Shown here piece by piece: positions 1 through 7,295 of a stretch of DNA of 8,458 nt. Position 1 is the stretch's first letter; each line of letters begins with the position of its first letter. Below the pieces are notes generated by a model that ran no database searches, was not told where the DNA came from, and saw only the letters and a list, made by a program, of their open reading frames with translations. Made by a program: the position numbers and the translations under genes. Origin of the DNA: Actinomycetota bacterium (GTDB lineage: Bacteria > Actinomycetota > Actinomycetes > Nanopelagicales > Nanopelagicaceae); contig WLNU01000043.1 in assembly GCA_009699645.1 (NCBI GenBank), positions 1 through 8,458 on the forward strand. Reading direction: 5' to 3'.

Positions 1-755
1 CAGACCTTGCCGTTGAGCTTGTTCTTCTTAAGAACTGCTACAGCTGCAAGTCCAAGACCTTCGTTAGCTGAAACAACTGCATCGAGCTTTCCGCCAGCCT
101 TTGATAGCTGCTGTTCGAAAATAACTCCACCCTTTGCGTTATCCCAATCTGGGACAGCTGTGTCATCGACAAGTGTGTAGTTCTTTGAATCGATCAAAGG
201 ACGTAGCACTGAGTCATAGCCAGCCTTGAAGAGTGTTGCGTTGTTATCAGTTGGTGAACCGTTCAAGTAAACGATACGCGCATTTGTCTTTCCAGCTGCA
301 TCTAGGCAAGCCTTGATGCCTTCGCCCTGAATAACACCCACGGCTTGGTTATCAAATGAAACGTAGAATGAAGCTGAACCATTAAGTGTGAGACGGTCGT
401 AGTCGATTGTCTTAACACCCTGGGCAGCGGCCTTGTCCTGAACAGCCTTAGCTGAATCTGAATCTAGGTTTACAAGAATAAGAACCTTTGCACCAGCTGT
501 AAGCATCTGGTCTGCAATTGTTGCGAATGCGGCCTTGTCGCCGTTTGCATTCTGAATATCTACTTTAACTCCTGCTGCATCAAATGCTGCTTGTAGGAAT
601 CCGCGGTCAGCAGTTTCCCAACGGTTTGATGATGCTGCATCTGGAAGGATTACTCCGACGAAGCCTTCTGCGGCTTCATCGGCTTTTGAACAACCTGTAA
701 GTGCGATAGCAACTGCAGCAAGAACTGCAGTAATCGCAATGCGGCGCTTTGTCAT
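1..755 (-). CDS. Sugar ABC transporter substrate-binding lipoprotein, XylF-like (partial, C-terminus missing)
   Basis: Reading the minus strand from ATG at 755-753 gives 251 open codons with no stop before the window edge. Residues 1-21 form a lipoprotein signal peptide: a basic start (MTKRRIA), an Ala/Val-rich core and lipobox LTGC with the acylated Cys at 22. The mature part resembles the D-xylose-binding protein family of periplasmic type 1 binding proteins: NRWETADRGF near the start, DIQNANGDKAAF, then YDRL, FYVSFDNQAVGVIQGEG, LNGSPTDNNATLFKAG and LDAVVSANEGLGLAAV, in the same order as in E. coli XylF. It would sit outside the membrane, anchored by lipid, and deliver a sugar to an ABC permease whose genes should lie beyond position 1. 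An SD-like AGGTG (768-764) lies 8 nt before the start. Roughly 100 residues are missing compared with the family. The exact sugar (xylose, another pentose, glucose) cannot be told. It is transcribed divergently from argS. Confidence 0.9.
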   Translation of the reverse strand, partial: MTKRRIAITAVLAAVAIALTGCSKADEAAEGFVGVILPDAASSNRWETADRGFLQAAFDAAGVKVDIQNANGDKAAFATIADQMLTAGAKVLILVNLDSDSAKAVQDKAAAQGVKTIDYDRLTLNGSASFYVSFDNQAVGVIQGEGIKACLDAAGKTNARIVYLNGSPTDNNATLFKAGYDSVLRPLIDSKNYTLVDDTAVPDWDNAKGGVIFEQQLSKAGGKLDAVVSANEGLGLAAVAVLKKNKLNGKV

Positions 756-763
756 ATATGAAA

Positions 764-768
764 CACCT
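764..768 (-). promoter_or_regulatory. Ribosome binding site of the sugar-binding lipoprotein gene
   Basis: On the minus strand AGGTG, within GAAAGGTG, pairs with the CACCT of the 16S anti-SD. It lies 8 nt before the ATG at 755, which supports that start. It is part of the 12-bp palindrome at 766-777, so access to it may be controlled. Confidence 0.6.
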
Positions 769-777
769 TTCGAAAGG
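766..777. promoter_or_regulatory. 12-bp perfect palindrome over the lipoprotein gene RBS (possible operator or SD hairpin)
   Basis: CCTTTCGAAAGG is a perfect inverted repeat centred on CG, ending 11 bp before the sugar-binding gene start. Two readings are possible. As DNA it has the CG-centred symmetry typical of LacI-family operators, which often control sugar uptake genes in actinobacteria. As RNA it can fold into a 4-bp stem with a UCGA loop that covers part of the SD. The symmetry is seen directly; the function is inferred, and no regulator gene is visible in the window. Confidence 0.35.
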
Positions 778-789
778 AGAAACACCCCA

Positions 790-808
790 GGGCAAAGGTT
801 TTTTGCCC
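790..808 (-). other. Stem-loop in the presumed 5' UTR of the sugar-binding lipoprotein gene
   Basis: GGGCAAA (790-796) and TTTGCCC (802-808) form a perfect 7-bp stem around a 5-nt loop. On the minus strand it lies about 35 nt upstream of the start codon, inside the presumed leader. No T-run follows the stem on either strand and no gene ends here, so it is not a convincing terminator. An mRNA-stabilising or regulatory leader hairpin, or an operator, is possible. Confidence 0.45.
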
Positions 809-835
809 AGATGAGGAGGGTGCAACTACTGGTGA

Positions 836-864
836 ACGCTAGTTGAAAGTGATAAAAAGGTCAC
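836..864 (-). promoter_or_regulatory. Candidate promoter of the sugar-binding lipoprotein gene
   Basis: On the minus strand GTGACC (864-859) resembles a TTGACA -35 box. After exactly 17 bp it is followed by TAGCGT (841-836), which fits the actinobacterial TAnnnT -10 pattern. The start of transcription would fall near 829, giving a leader of roughly 70 nt that contains both the 790-808 stem-loop and the 766-777 palindrome. The match is moderate and based on reading alone. Confidence 0.35.
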
Positions 865-929
865 ATCCAATCCGACGAAAACCCCTTCATTTACATAACG
901 ATTAGGTAACCTTCCGAAGCCTGTGCGAG

Positions 930-935
930 TAAACT
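930..935 (+). promoter_or_regulatory. Candidate -10 box of argS, placed for a leaderless transcript
   Basis: TAAACT matches the actinobacterial -10 consensus TAnnnT, and its last base is 6 nt before the GTG start codon at 942. With the usual distance from -10 to start site, transcription would begin at or within a base of that G. The argS message would then have no 5' UTR. In agreement, no good SD precedes the codon, and an in-frame stop TAA at 930-932 rules out a longer reading frame. No convincing -35 box was found 16-18 bp upstream. Confidence 0.45.
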
Positions 936-941
936 TGGCAG

Positions 942-2606
942 GTGTCATCACAGATAGAGATTCTGGAATCCGCGCTCAAGGCCGCTATTAGCCGCGCTAT
1001 TTCACAGGGCGAGTTATCTGGGGCTACACCTGAGTCCATCACGCTTGAGAGGCCAAAGAATCGAGAGCATGGCGACTATGCAACATCGATTGCGCTACAG
1101 CTAGCCAAGGTAGCCGGTAAAAATCCCCGTGAAGTTGCGCAGATAATCCTGGATCAACTCAAGGGCGCTGATTCAATCTCTTCCTTAGAAATTGCAGGCC
1201 CGGGCTTTATTAATATCACGCTGCACCGCGCTAGCCAGGCCGAACTCGTAGCAACGATTATAAAGACCGGAAAAGAATTTGGTCACGGTAGTGCGCTCGC
1301 AGGAGTGCGAATCAACCTTGAGTTTATTAGTGCAAATCCAACTGGGCCTTTGCACTTAGGTCACACACGATGGGCCGCTGTTGGTGATGCCTTGGGTCGA
1401 GTACTCAGTGCAGCAGGCGCAGAAGTTACGCGCGAGTTTTATATCAACGATCGCGGAAATCAAATGGATCTATTTGGTGCATCCGTTGAAGCTGCAGCCC
1501 TTGGCAATCCAATTCCTGAGGATGGCTACAAGGGCGAATACATCGCAGATCTTGCTACAAAAGTCGTTGCCTCTAATTCCACAATCACATCGCTGCCAGA
1601 GGCAGAGCGACACACAGCATTTCGTGAAGCGGCATATGCGCTCCAACTCAAGGATCAGCAGCGCGTATTAGATAGTTTCGGCACTCATTTTGATGTCTGG
1701 TTTTCAGAGCGCTCCTTGCATGATCAAGGCGCGGTCGAACATGGTGTGAAAAAACTTCGAACTCAGGGCCATGTCTTTGAAGTAGATGGTGCAACATGGC
1801 TGCGTACTACTGACTTTGGCGATGATAAAGACCGCGTCCTAACCAAGTCTGATGGCTCATCTACATATTTCTCATCCGATACCGCGTACTACATCAATAA
1901 GCGCGAACGCGGCTTTGATATCTGTATCTATATGTTGGGCGCAGACCACCACGGCTACGTTGGTCGCCTTAAAGCAACAGCGGCCTGCGCCGGTGATGAT
2001 CCTGAATACAACATCGACGTCTTAATTGGTCAATTAGTAAAGATCATGGAGGGTGGGCAAGAGGTCAAGCTCTCTAAACGCGCCGGCACTATAATTACGC
2101 TAGAGGAGTTAGTAGAAAAAACTGGCGTCGATGCAGCTCGCTATACGTTAATTAGATATCCCGTAGATACTCCTATGGTGATGGATATAGATCTCTTAAA
2201 ACGAAACACAAATGAGAACCCGGTCTATTACGTTCAGTATGCACATGCTCGTATCACTGCCGTTTTACGTAATGCCGCCGAATTAAATATCTCGGTAAAT
2301 TTAAAAGCCTTTGATCCATCCCAGTTAACACACGATCGCGAAAATGAACTACTGGGCAAGCTCGCAGAGTTCCCTCGTGTAGTTGCATCCGCGGCTGAAA
2401 TGCGCCAACCGCACCGTATTGCCCGCTACCTTGAGGATTTAGCTGGCACATATCACGGCTTCTATGCCGATTGCCGCGTACTACCAATGGGTGAAGAAAA
2501 TGCATCTCCACTGCACATAGCCCGACTACTACTCTGTACATCTACACAAGTAGTGATCGCTAATGGTTTGGCTTTATTAGGCGTGAGTGCACCGGAGAGG
2601 ATGTAG
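942..2606 (+). CDS. argS: Arginyl-tRNA synthetase
   Basis: Class I aminoacyl-tRNA synthetase that attaches arginine to tRNA-Arg in the cytoplasm using ATP. At 554 residues it has the normal family length. It shows the N-terminal Add-1 tRNA-binding domain (about 5-95, with the PKNREHGDYAT signature), then the HIGH-type motif as HLGH (138-141) in SANPTGPLHLGHTR, FYINDRGNQ (166-174), and the KMSKS-equivalent VKLSKRAG (375-382). The helical DALR anticodon-binding domain (from about 426, with VYYVQYAHARI) ends in the usual GVSAPERM-like tail. The GTG at 942 is the first possible start, because a stop lies in frame 12 nt upstream. It is the first gene of the argS-lysA-hom-thrC-thrB cluster and lysA follows after 2 nt. 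In Corynebacterium glutamicum an argS-lysA operon is known to respond to arginine and lysine; whether that holds here is not visible. Confidence 0.97.
   Translation: MSSQIEILESALKAAISRAISQGELSGATPESITLERPKNREHGDYATSIALQLAKVAGKNPREVAQIILDQLKGADSISSLEIAGPGFINITLHRASQAELVATIIKTGKEFGHGSALAGVRINLEFISANPTGPLHLGHTRWAAVGDALGRVLSAAGAEVTREFYINDRGNQMDLFGASVEAAALGNPIPEDGYKGEYIADLATKVVASNSTITSLPEAERHTAFREAAYALQLKDQQRVLDSFGTHFDVWFSERSLHDQGAVEHGVKKLRTQGHVFEVDGATWLRTTDFGDDKDRVLTKSDGSSTYFSSDTAYYINKRERGFDICIYMLGADHHGYVGRLKATAACAGDDPEYNIDVLIGQLVKIMEGGQEVKLSKRAGTIITLEELVEKTGVDAARYTLIRYPVDTPMVMDIDLLKRNTNENPVYYVQYAHARITAVLRNAAELNISVNLKAFDPSQLTHDRENELLGKLAEFPRVVASAAEMRQPHRIARYLEDLAGTYHGFYADCRVLPMGEENASPLHIARLLLCTSTQVVIANGLALLGVSAPERM
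2594..2600 (+). promoter_or_regulatory. Ribosome binding site of lysA
   Basis: GGAGAGG lies inside the last codons of argS, 8 nt before the lysA ATG at 2609. This is a good SD and the placement suggests that ribosomes finishing argS reinitiate on lysA. Confidence 0.65.
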
Positions 2607-2608
2607 CT

Positions 2609-3916
2609 ATGTGGTCCTCTAATGTTTTAACGGGCAAAGAGCTTTCTATCTCTGGAATTAGCGCAACGGCTCTTGCTCAAGAGTTTGCAACTCCAGCTTT
2701 TATTATGGATGAGGCGGATTTTCGTGCCCGTGCAATCTCTTGGGATGATGCACTTAAGAGCGCATTTGGCGAGAATGCCGGCACCGTGTACTACGCGGCT
2801 AAGGCATTCCTGTGCACCGAAGTAGCTCGCTGGATAAGAGATATTGGAATCGGTATCGATGTCTGCACTGGCGGTGAACTCGCAGTGGCACTTGCAGGCG
2901 GAGTTGATCCTGCAAAGATTGAGCTCCACGGTAATAATAAATCTGTAGCTGAGATAAATAAGGCTGTCTCTGTAGGTGTAGGCACCATTGTGATTGATTC
3001 GTTATTTGAAATCGACCGAGTTGCCACAGCTGCTACTCAGCATGGCAAAGTCCAGAAAGTATTGCTGCGTTTAACTCCAGGCATCGAAGCCCATACCCAC
3101 GAATCAATTGCAACGGCCCACGAAGACGTCAAGTTTGGTTTCTCAATTGCAAGTGGTTCGGCATGGAAGGCGATAGAAGCGGTGCGCAGGCATTCATCCA
3201 TTGAGCTGCGGGGCTTTCATGCACACATTGGTTCACAGATTTTAGATACTGATTCTTTTGAAATTAGTGCCGAGCGACTCATTGCTTTGCTGGCTAAGTA
3301 TCGTGATGCATTTGGGGTTGAGCTACCTGAGCTCGATCTAGGTGGGGGATATGGAATTCACTATGTTCCCGGTGATGAAGAGTTAGCACCATCGGTTGCG
3401 ATGCAAGCAGTTGCATCTGCAGTAATAAAGAACTGCGCGGTACATAGTTTAAATATTCCAAAGATTTCTATCGAACCAGGTCGAGCCATCGTTGGGCCGA
3501 CAATGTTTACTCTCTATGAGGTTGGGACCATTAAAGATGTCACCCTTGAAAATGGAGATAATCGCCGCTACATCTCTATTGATGGAGGAATGAGCGATAA
3601 CATTCGACCCTCGCTCTATAAAGCCGACTACACAGCAGTTCTTGCAAATCGCACGAGCACGGCTGCATTACTTTCTACTCGTTTAGTTGGAAAGCACTGC
3701 GAGACTGGTGACATTCTTATCTACTCCATTGAACTCGCTGGTGATATCACACCTGGAGATTTATTGGCCATCCCTGCAACTGGTGCATATGGTCGCAGCA
3801 TGGCCAGTAACTACAATCATGTTCTGCGCCCACCAGTTATTGCAGTTAAGAATGGAAAAGCCCGCGTGATTGTGCGCCGTGAGAGCGAGGCAGATCTGCT
3901 GGGATTGGATATTTAA
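2609..3916 (+). CDS. lysA: Diaminopimelate decarboxylase
   Basis: PLP-dependent fold-type III enzyme that decarboxylates meso-diaminopimelate to L-lysine, the last step of lysine synthesis. The 435 residues match the family in length. The barrel domain carries the PLP lysine in YYAAKA (Lys65), HAHIGSQILD (204-213), the phosphate-binding LDLGGGYGI (242-250) and EPGRAIVGP (289-297). The C-terminal domain has the active-site Cys-Glu segment CETGD (364-368) that completes the neighbouring subunit's site, and GAYGRSMASNYN (392-403) with the conserved Tyr. All key residues are present, so the gene should be functional. The ATG start is backed by a good SD and starts 2 nt after the argS stop. Related PLP decarboxylases (ornithine/arginine) are less likely because of the CETGD and GAYG motifs and the gene context. 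Confidence 0.97.
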   Translation: MWSSNVLTGKELSISGISATALAQEFATPAFIMDEADFRARAISWDDALKSAFGENAGTVYYAAKAFLCTEVARWIRDIGIGIDVCTGGELAVALAGGVDPAKIELHGNNKSVAEINKAVSVGVGTIVIDSLFEIDRVATAATQHGKVQKVLLRLTPGIEAHTHESIATAHEDVKFGFSIASGSAWKAIEAVRRHSSIELRGFHAHIGSQILDTDSFEISAERLIALLAKYRDAFGVELPELDLGGGYGIHYVPGDEELAPSVAMQAVASAVIKNCAVHSLNIPKISIEPGRAIVGPTMFTLYEVGTIKDVTLENGDNRRYISIDGGMSDNIRPSLYKADYTAVLANRTSTAALLSTRLVGKHCETGDILIYSIELAGDITPGDLLAIPATGAYGRSMASNYNHVLRPPVIAVKNGKARVIVRRESEADLLGLDI

Positions 3917-3950
3917 CGCCGTTACAGGCATCTGTGAAAGAATAACCCGC

Positions 3951-5246
3951 ATGGATGCAGTGTTGAAAACAATCTCAATAGGAATGCTTGGCGCCGGAGT
4001 TGTCGGCAGCCAAGTCGCCCGCCTGCTGCAATCTGATCGGCAAGAGCTCTCAGACCGTTCAGGTGCCTTACTAGTCTTAAAAAGAGTTGGCGTACGCAGT
4101 AACGCCCCACGTGAAGGTATCGATGCAGCGATGGTTACAACGGATTTACACTCCATAGTTACTGATCCCGAGATAAATATTGTTATTGAAGTGATGGGCG
4201 GCATAGAGCCTGCACGCACTTTAATTTTAGAGGCGATTAAGAATAAGAAATCAGTTATTACTGCAAATAAAGCCCTGCTTGCAACACATGGGCACGAACT
4301 CTTTAACGCCGCAGATGCTGCAAAAGTAGATTTGTATTACGAGGCTGCCGTAGCTGGTGCGATTCCAATTATTCGCTCAATGCGCGAGTCATTAGCTGGT
4401 GATCAAATTACCCGTGTCATGGGAATTGTGAACGGAACAACTAACTATATTTTAACTAAGATGCATGAAGAGGGACGAGAGTTTGCCCAAGTATTAAAAG
4501 AGGCCCAATCTTTGGGATATGCCGAAGCCGATCCAACTGCCGATATCGAGGGCCATGATGCCGCGGCAAAGGCTGCGCTATTGGCAAGTTTAGCTTTCCA
4601 TAGCACGGTCACAATCGATGAGGTTTACTGTGAGGGCATTACAAAGATTTCACTAGATGATGTAAATGCTGCAAAGTCAATGAACTCGGTAATTAAGCTA
4701 TTGGCTATCGCTGAAATAACCGTCAATGATGAGATTTCAGTACGTGTACACCCAGTGATCTTGCCGAGTTCGCACCCGCTTGCCTCTGTTCGCAACGCCT
4801 TTAACGCGGTATACGTCGAATCTGAAGCAGCTGGCGAGTTAATGTTTTATGGACGAGGGGCAGGTGGTGCACCAACTGCATCGGCCATATTGGGTGATCT
4901 AGTTGCAGTCACACGTCACCGCGCATATTCAACGGTTGGATACGGCGAATCTGATTACGCCGATTTAGATATCGCACCTGTCGGTGAAGTAAAGTCGCAG
5001 TTCTTTGTGCGCTTACAAGTAGCCGACAAATCAGGTGTTTTAGCAGCCATCGCGCAGACTTTTGCCAGTCAAGAAATTTCAATTCAAACCGTTCGACAGT
5101 CAGGCAAGGACAATGATGCCGAGCTCGTCGTTGTAACTCACGCAGCATCTGAGGCCTCACTAAATTCCTGTATCAAGAAGTTGGCTGCAATGGATATCGT
5201 CGGCCAAGTTGAATCAGTGATTCGCGTTGAAGGAGTGCTCTCCTAA
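3951..5246 (+). CDS. hom: Homoserine dehydrogenase (with C-terminal ACT domain)
   Basis: NAD(P)H-dependent enzyme that reduces aspartate 4-semialdehyde to homoserine, the entry to threonine and methionine synthesis. From ATG 3951 it has 431 residues. The order is: Rossmann domain starting at once with ISIGMLGAGVVGSQV (dinucleotide loop GAGVVGS, 14-20), substrate domain with VNGTTNYILTKM (160-171) and GYAEADPTADIEGHDAAAK (189-207; Glu192, Asp203 and Lys207 align with the catalytic residues of the family), GRGAGGAPTASAILGDL (301-317), and an ACT domain (about 350-426). ACT domains in this family mediate threonine feedback, so control by threonine is likely. The frame is open further back, to 3870 inside lysA, but those 27 codons do not look like protein of this family, and ATG 3951 places the Rossmann strand at the usual distance from the N-terminus. 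The SD is weak (GAAAG at 3936-3940). It lies 34 nt after lysA and abuts thrC. Confidence 0.95.
   Translation: MDAVLKTISIGMLGAGVVGSQVARLLQSDRQELSDRSGALLVLKRVGVRSNAPREGIDAAMVTTDLHSIVTDPEINIVIEVMGGIEPARTLILEAIKNKKSVITANKALLATHGHELFNAADAAKVDLYYEAAVAGAIPIIRSMRESLAGDQITRVMGIVNGTTNYILTKMHEEGREFAQVLKEAQSLGYAEADPTADIEGHDAAAKAALLASLAFHSTVTIDEVYCEGITKISLDDVNAAKSMNSVIKLLAIAEITVNDEISVRVHPVILPSSHPLASVRNAFNAVYVESEAAGELMFYGRGAGGAPTASAILGDLVAVTRHRAYSTVGYGESDYADLDIAPVGEVKSQFFVRLQVADKSGVLAAIAQTFASQEISIQTVRQSGKDNDAELVVVTHAASEASLNSCIKKLAAMDIVGQVESVIRVEGVLS
5231..5244 (+). promoter_or_regulatory. thrC ribosome binding site within a small stem-loop at the hom stop
   Basis: AGGAG (5231-5235) is the SD of thrC, 11 nt before its ATG. 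It is perfectly complementary to CTCCT (5240-5244) across a 4-nt loop, and the last T of that arm is the first base of the hom stop codon. Ribosomes finishing hom would open the stem, a layout that would couple thrC translation to hom. The pairing is seen; the coupling is inferred. Confidence 0.4.
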
Positions 5247-6332
5247 ATGGCCATCTTTGGATCCAAACATAAGAGTGCTCATCAATGGCGCGGAGTAATA
5301 GAGGAGTACCGTCACCGCTTACCAGTCAATGCAAATACTCCAATAATCTCTCTGCGCGAAGGTGGCACTCCACTTATTCACGCCGCATTTCTCTCAGAGT
5401 TATTAGGTAACAACGTATGGATTAAATACGAAGGCCTGAATCCAACAGGCTCTTTTAAAGATCGCGGCATGACCATGGCGATTTCAAAAGCGGCCGAAGA
5501 TGGAGCAAAGGCAGTTATCTGTGCATCCACTGGAAATACTTCGGCCTCGGCCGCGGCCTATGCCGTCAAAGCGGGAATGACTCCCGCTGTTTTAATTCCC
5601 AAGGGCAAGATTGCTATGGGCAAATTAGCCCAGGCCGTGATTCATAACTCAACAATTTTGCAAGTCAATGGAAACTTCGATGACTGTTTAACTCTGGCCC
5701 GCGAACTATCGGAAAACTTTCCAGTCGCTCTCGTTAACTCAGTTAATCCATTCCGGATCGAGGGACAAAAGACTGCAGCCTTTGAAGTTGTCGATATGTT
5801 GGGAGATGCCCCTGATATTCATGCAATGCCCGTTGGTAATGCTGGAAACATCACCGCTTATTGGAAGGGTTATAAGGAGTACAACAACGATGGCATGTGT
5901 ACGCGCTTACCTGCGATGTATGGCTTTCAAGCTGCAGGTGCGGCACCGATCGTTAAGGGCAAAGTGATTAAGAATCCCGAAACAATTGCCACTGCAATCC
6001 GCATTGGAAATCCAGCTTCATGGGCACAGGCCGTAGATGCCCGAGATTCATCAGGTGGCGTGATTGACTCTGTAACCGATAGAGAGATCCTTGCTGCATA
6101 CCGATTAATTGCAGCTAAAGAGGGAGTCTTTGTCGAGCCATCATCGGCTGCAGGTTTAGCAGGACTCATTAAATATAAGAAGGCCGGCAAGCTGCCCAAA
6201 GATAAGAGAATTGTTATCACTGTTACTGGCCATGGATTAAAAGATATTGGGTATGCACTAGAGACTGCCAAAAACCCCGTAGTTGTTCCAGTAAATATTA
6301 AAGCCGCCGCAAAGGCGTTAGGCCTTATCTAA
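5247..6332 (+). CDS. thrC: Threonine synthase
   Basis: PLP enzyme that converts O-phosphohomoserine and water to L-threonine and phosphate, the last step of threonine synthesis. At 361 residues it belongs to the short form found in Actinobacteria and Bacillus rather than the ~430-residue E. coli form. PLP Lys71 lies in [11 protein letters not shown] (65-75); [14 protein letters not shown] (93-106) is the conserved substrate/Asn loop; [15 protein letters not shown] (195-209) holds the glycine-rich phosphate clamp; [12 protein letters not shown] (296-307) and TVTGHGLKD (325-333) close the site. The ATG directly follows the hom TAA with no gap, and thrB follows after 1 nt. Threonine dehydratase shares the fold, but the TGHGLKD and GNAGN segments and the position between hom and thrB favour threonine synthase. 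Confidence 0.96.
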   Translation: MAIFGSKHKSAHQWRGVIEEYRHRLPVNANTPIISLREGGTPLIHAAFLSELLGNNVWIKYEGLNPTGSFKDRGMTMAISKAAEDGAKAVICASTGNTSASAAAYAVKAGMTPAVLIPKGKIAMGKLAQAVIHNSTILQVNGNFDDCLTLARELSENFPVALVNSVNPFRIEGQKTAAFEVVDMLGDAPDIHAMPVGNAGNITAYWKGYKEYNNDGMCTRLPAMYGFQAAGAAPIVKGKVIKNPETIATAIRIGNPASWAQAVDARDSSGGVIDSVTDREILAAYRLIAAKEGVFVEPSSAAGLAGLIKYKKAGKLPKDKRIVITVTGHGLKDIGYALETAKNPVVVPVNIKAAAKALGLI

Positions 6333-6333
6333 G

Positions 6334-7257
6334 ATGAAGCCAACTTTTAGAGCCCAAGCGATGCAGGTGCAGGTACCTGCAACGAGTGCAAATTTAGGTC
6401 CAGGCTTTGACTCTTTAGGTTTAGCCCTTGGCCTGCAGGATAGATACATTGCACAGGTTTTAGATGAACAGGTAATTGATATCGATATTTCTGGTGAGGG
6501 CGCAGATGCTATTCCGCGTAATGAAAAGAATTTAGTAATTAAATCGATGTACAAGGGCTTTGAGTTTCTTGGAGGAAAGCCCCGCGGTATTGCACTGCGT
6601 GCTTTAAATGTAATTCCACATACTCGCGGTCTTGGATCATCGGCTAGTGCAATTGTGGGCGGCTTATCACTTGCGCGTGCACTTGTTTTGGGTGGCAATG
6701 AACGAATGAGCAATGAGGATATGTTGAACTTAGCCAATGAGATGGAGGGCCATCCCGATAACGTTGCAGCAGCAATTTTCGGCGGAGCCACAATCGCCTG
6801 GCAAGAGCTACAGCACGGCCACAACGTTGCGCTATCTGTGCAGGTAGAAGTTGATTCACGAATTAGCGCCGTTGCATTTATTCCATCAACTTCAGTTTCA
6901 ACATCTAAGGCCCGCAAAATGCTCCCTGATTCAATTACCCATGCCGATGCCGTTAAGAACTCAGCACATACAGCCCTGCTAGTCCATGCATTGCAACACC
7001 GCCCAGATCTCCTGCACACTGCAACCGAGGACTTTCTGCATCAGTCATATCGCGCCGATGCAATGCCAGCCTCATTCACTCTTCTTATGAAGCTGCGAAA
7101 TGCCGGAGTAGCAGCCTTTATCTCTGGGGCGGGTCCAACGATTTTGGTTCTACACACCGGGGGATCGGCCGAGGTCGATGAGCTCACTCGCGCCGCCGGC
7201 GATAGATTCACCGCCATGGCCCTTGGAATCTCTCGCACTGGTGCCAGCCTCATTTGA
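6334..7257 (+). CDS. thrB: Homoserine kinase
   Basis: GHMP-family kinase that phosphorylates homoserine with ATP to make O-phosphohomoserine, the substrate of ThrC. The 307 residues match the family. Motif 1 PATSANLGPGFDSLGLAL (15-32) and the ATP-binding motif 2 HTRGLGSSASAIVGG (96-110) are both present, as is EGHPDNVAAAIFGG (138-151) with the conserved His-Pro-Asp-Asn. Motif 3 ISGAGPT (263-269) completes the set. The ATG at 6334 is 1 nt after the thrC stop and has no strong SD, so its translation probably depends on coupling to thrC. A second in-frame ATG at 6361 (Met10) is a possible shorter start and would still keep motif 1. No clear intrinsic terminator follows the gene, so transcripts may continue into the rho leader. 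Confidence 0.96.
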   Translation: MKPTFRAQAMQVQVPATSANLGPGFDSLGLALGLQDRYIAQVLDEQVIDIDISGEGADAIPRNEKNLVIKSMYKGFEFLGGKPRGIALRALNVIPHTRGLGSSASAIVGGLSLARALVLGGNERMSNEDMLNLANEMEGHPDNVAAAIFGGATIAWQELQHGHNVALSVQVEVDSRISAVAFIPSTSVSTSKARKMLPDSITHADAVKNSAHTALLVHALQHRPDLLHTATEDFLHQSYRADAMPASFTLLMKLRNAGVAAFISGAGPTILVLHTGGSAEVDELTRAAGDRFTAMALGISRTGASLI

Positions 7258-7266
7258 GGCTAAATT

Positions 7267-7295
7267 TTGTCCTTACGCAGGTTGAATGCTAATAT
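7267..7295 (+). promoter_or_regulatory. Candidate rho promoter
   Basis: TTGTCC (7267-7272) resembles a -35 box and TAATAT (7290-7295) fits the actinobacterial TAnnnT -10 box, with an ideal 17-bp spacer. Transcription would start near 7302 and give rho a leader of about 110 nt. It starts 10 bp after the thrB stop codon. This is sequence matching only. Confidence 0.4.

Noticed and set aside
790..808. Stem-loop as an intrinsic terminator in the divergent spacer
   Set aside because: Both flanking genes start here rather than end, and the T-run lies in the loop and arm rather than after the stem.
3870..3950. Longer start for hom at 3870, inside lysA
   Set aside because: The extra 27 residues (Cys/Arg/Trp-rich) overlap lysA in another frame and do not fit the family. 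ATG 3951 puts the Rossmann motif at its usual distance from the N-terminus.
3761..4219. Minus-strand open frame of 152 codons across the lysA/hom junction
   Set aside because: Antisense to two well-supported genes and without any family signature.
6318..7019. Minus-strand open frame of 233 codons opposite thrB
   Set aside because: It lies entirely antisense to thrB and the end of thrC, has a Ser/Cys/Pro-rich translation with no recognisable domain, and thrB has all its motifs. It is a shadow frame.
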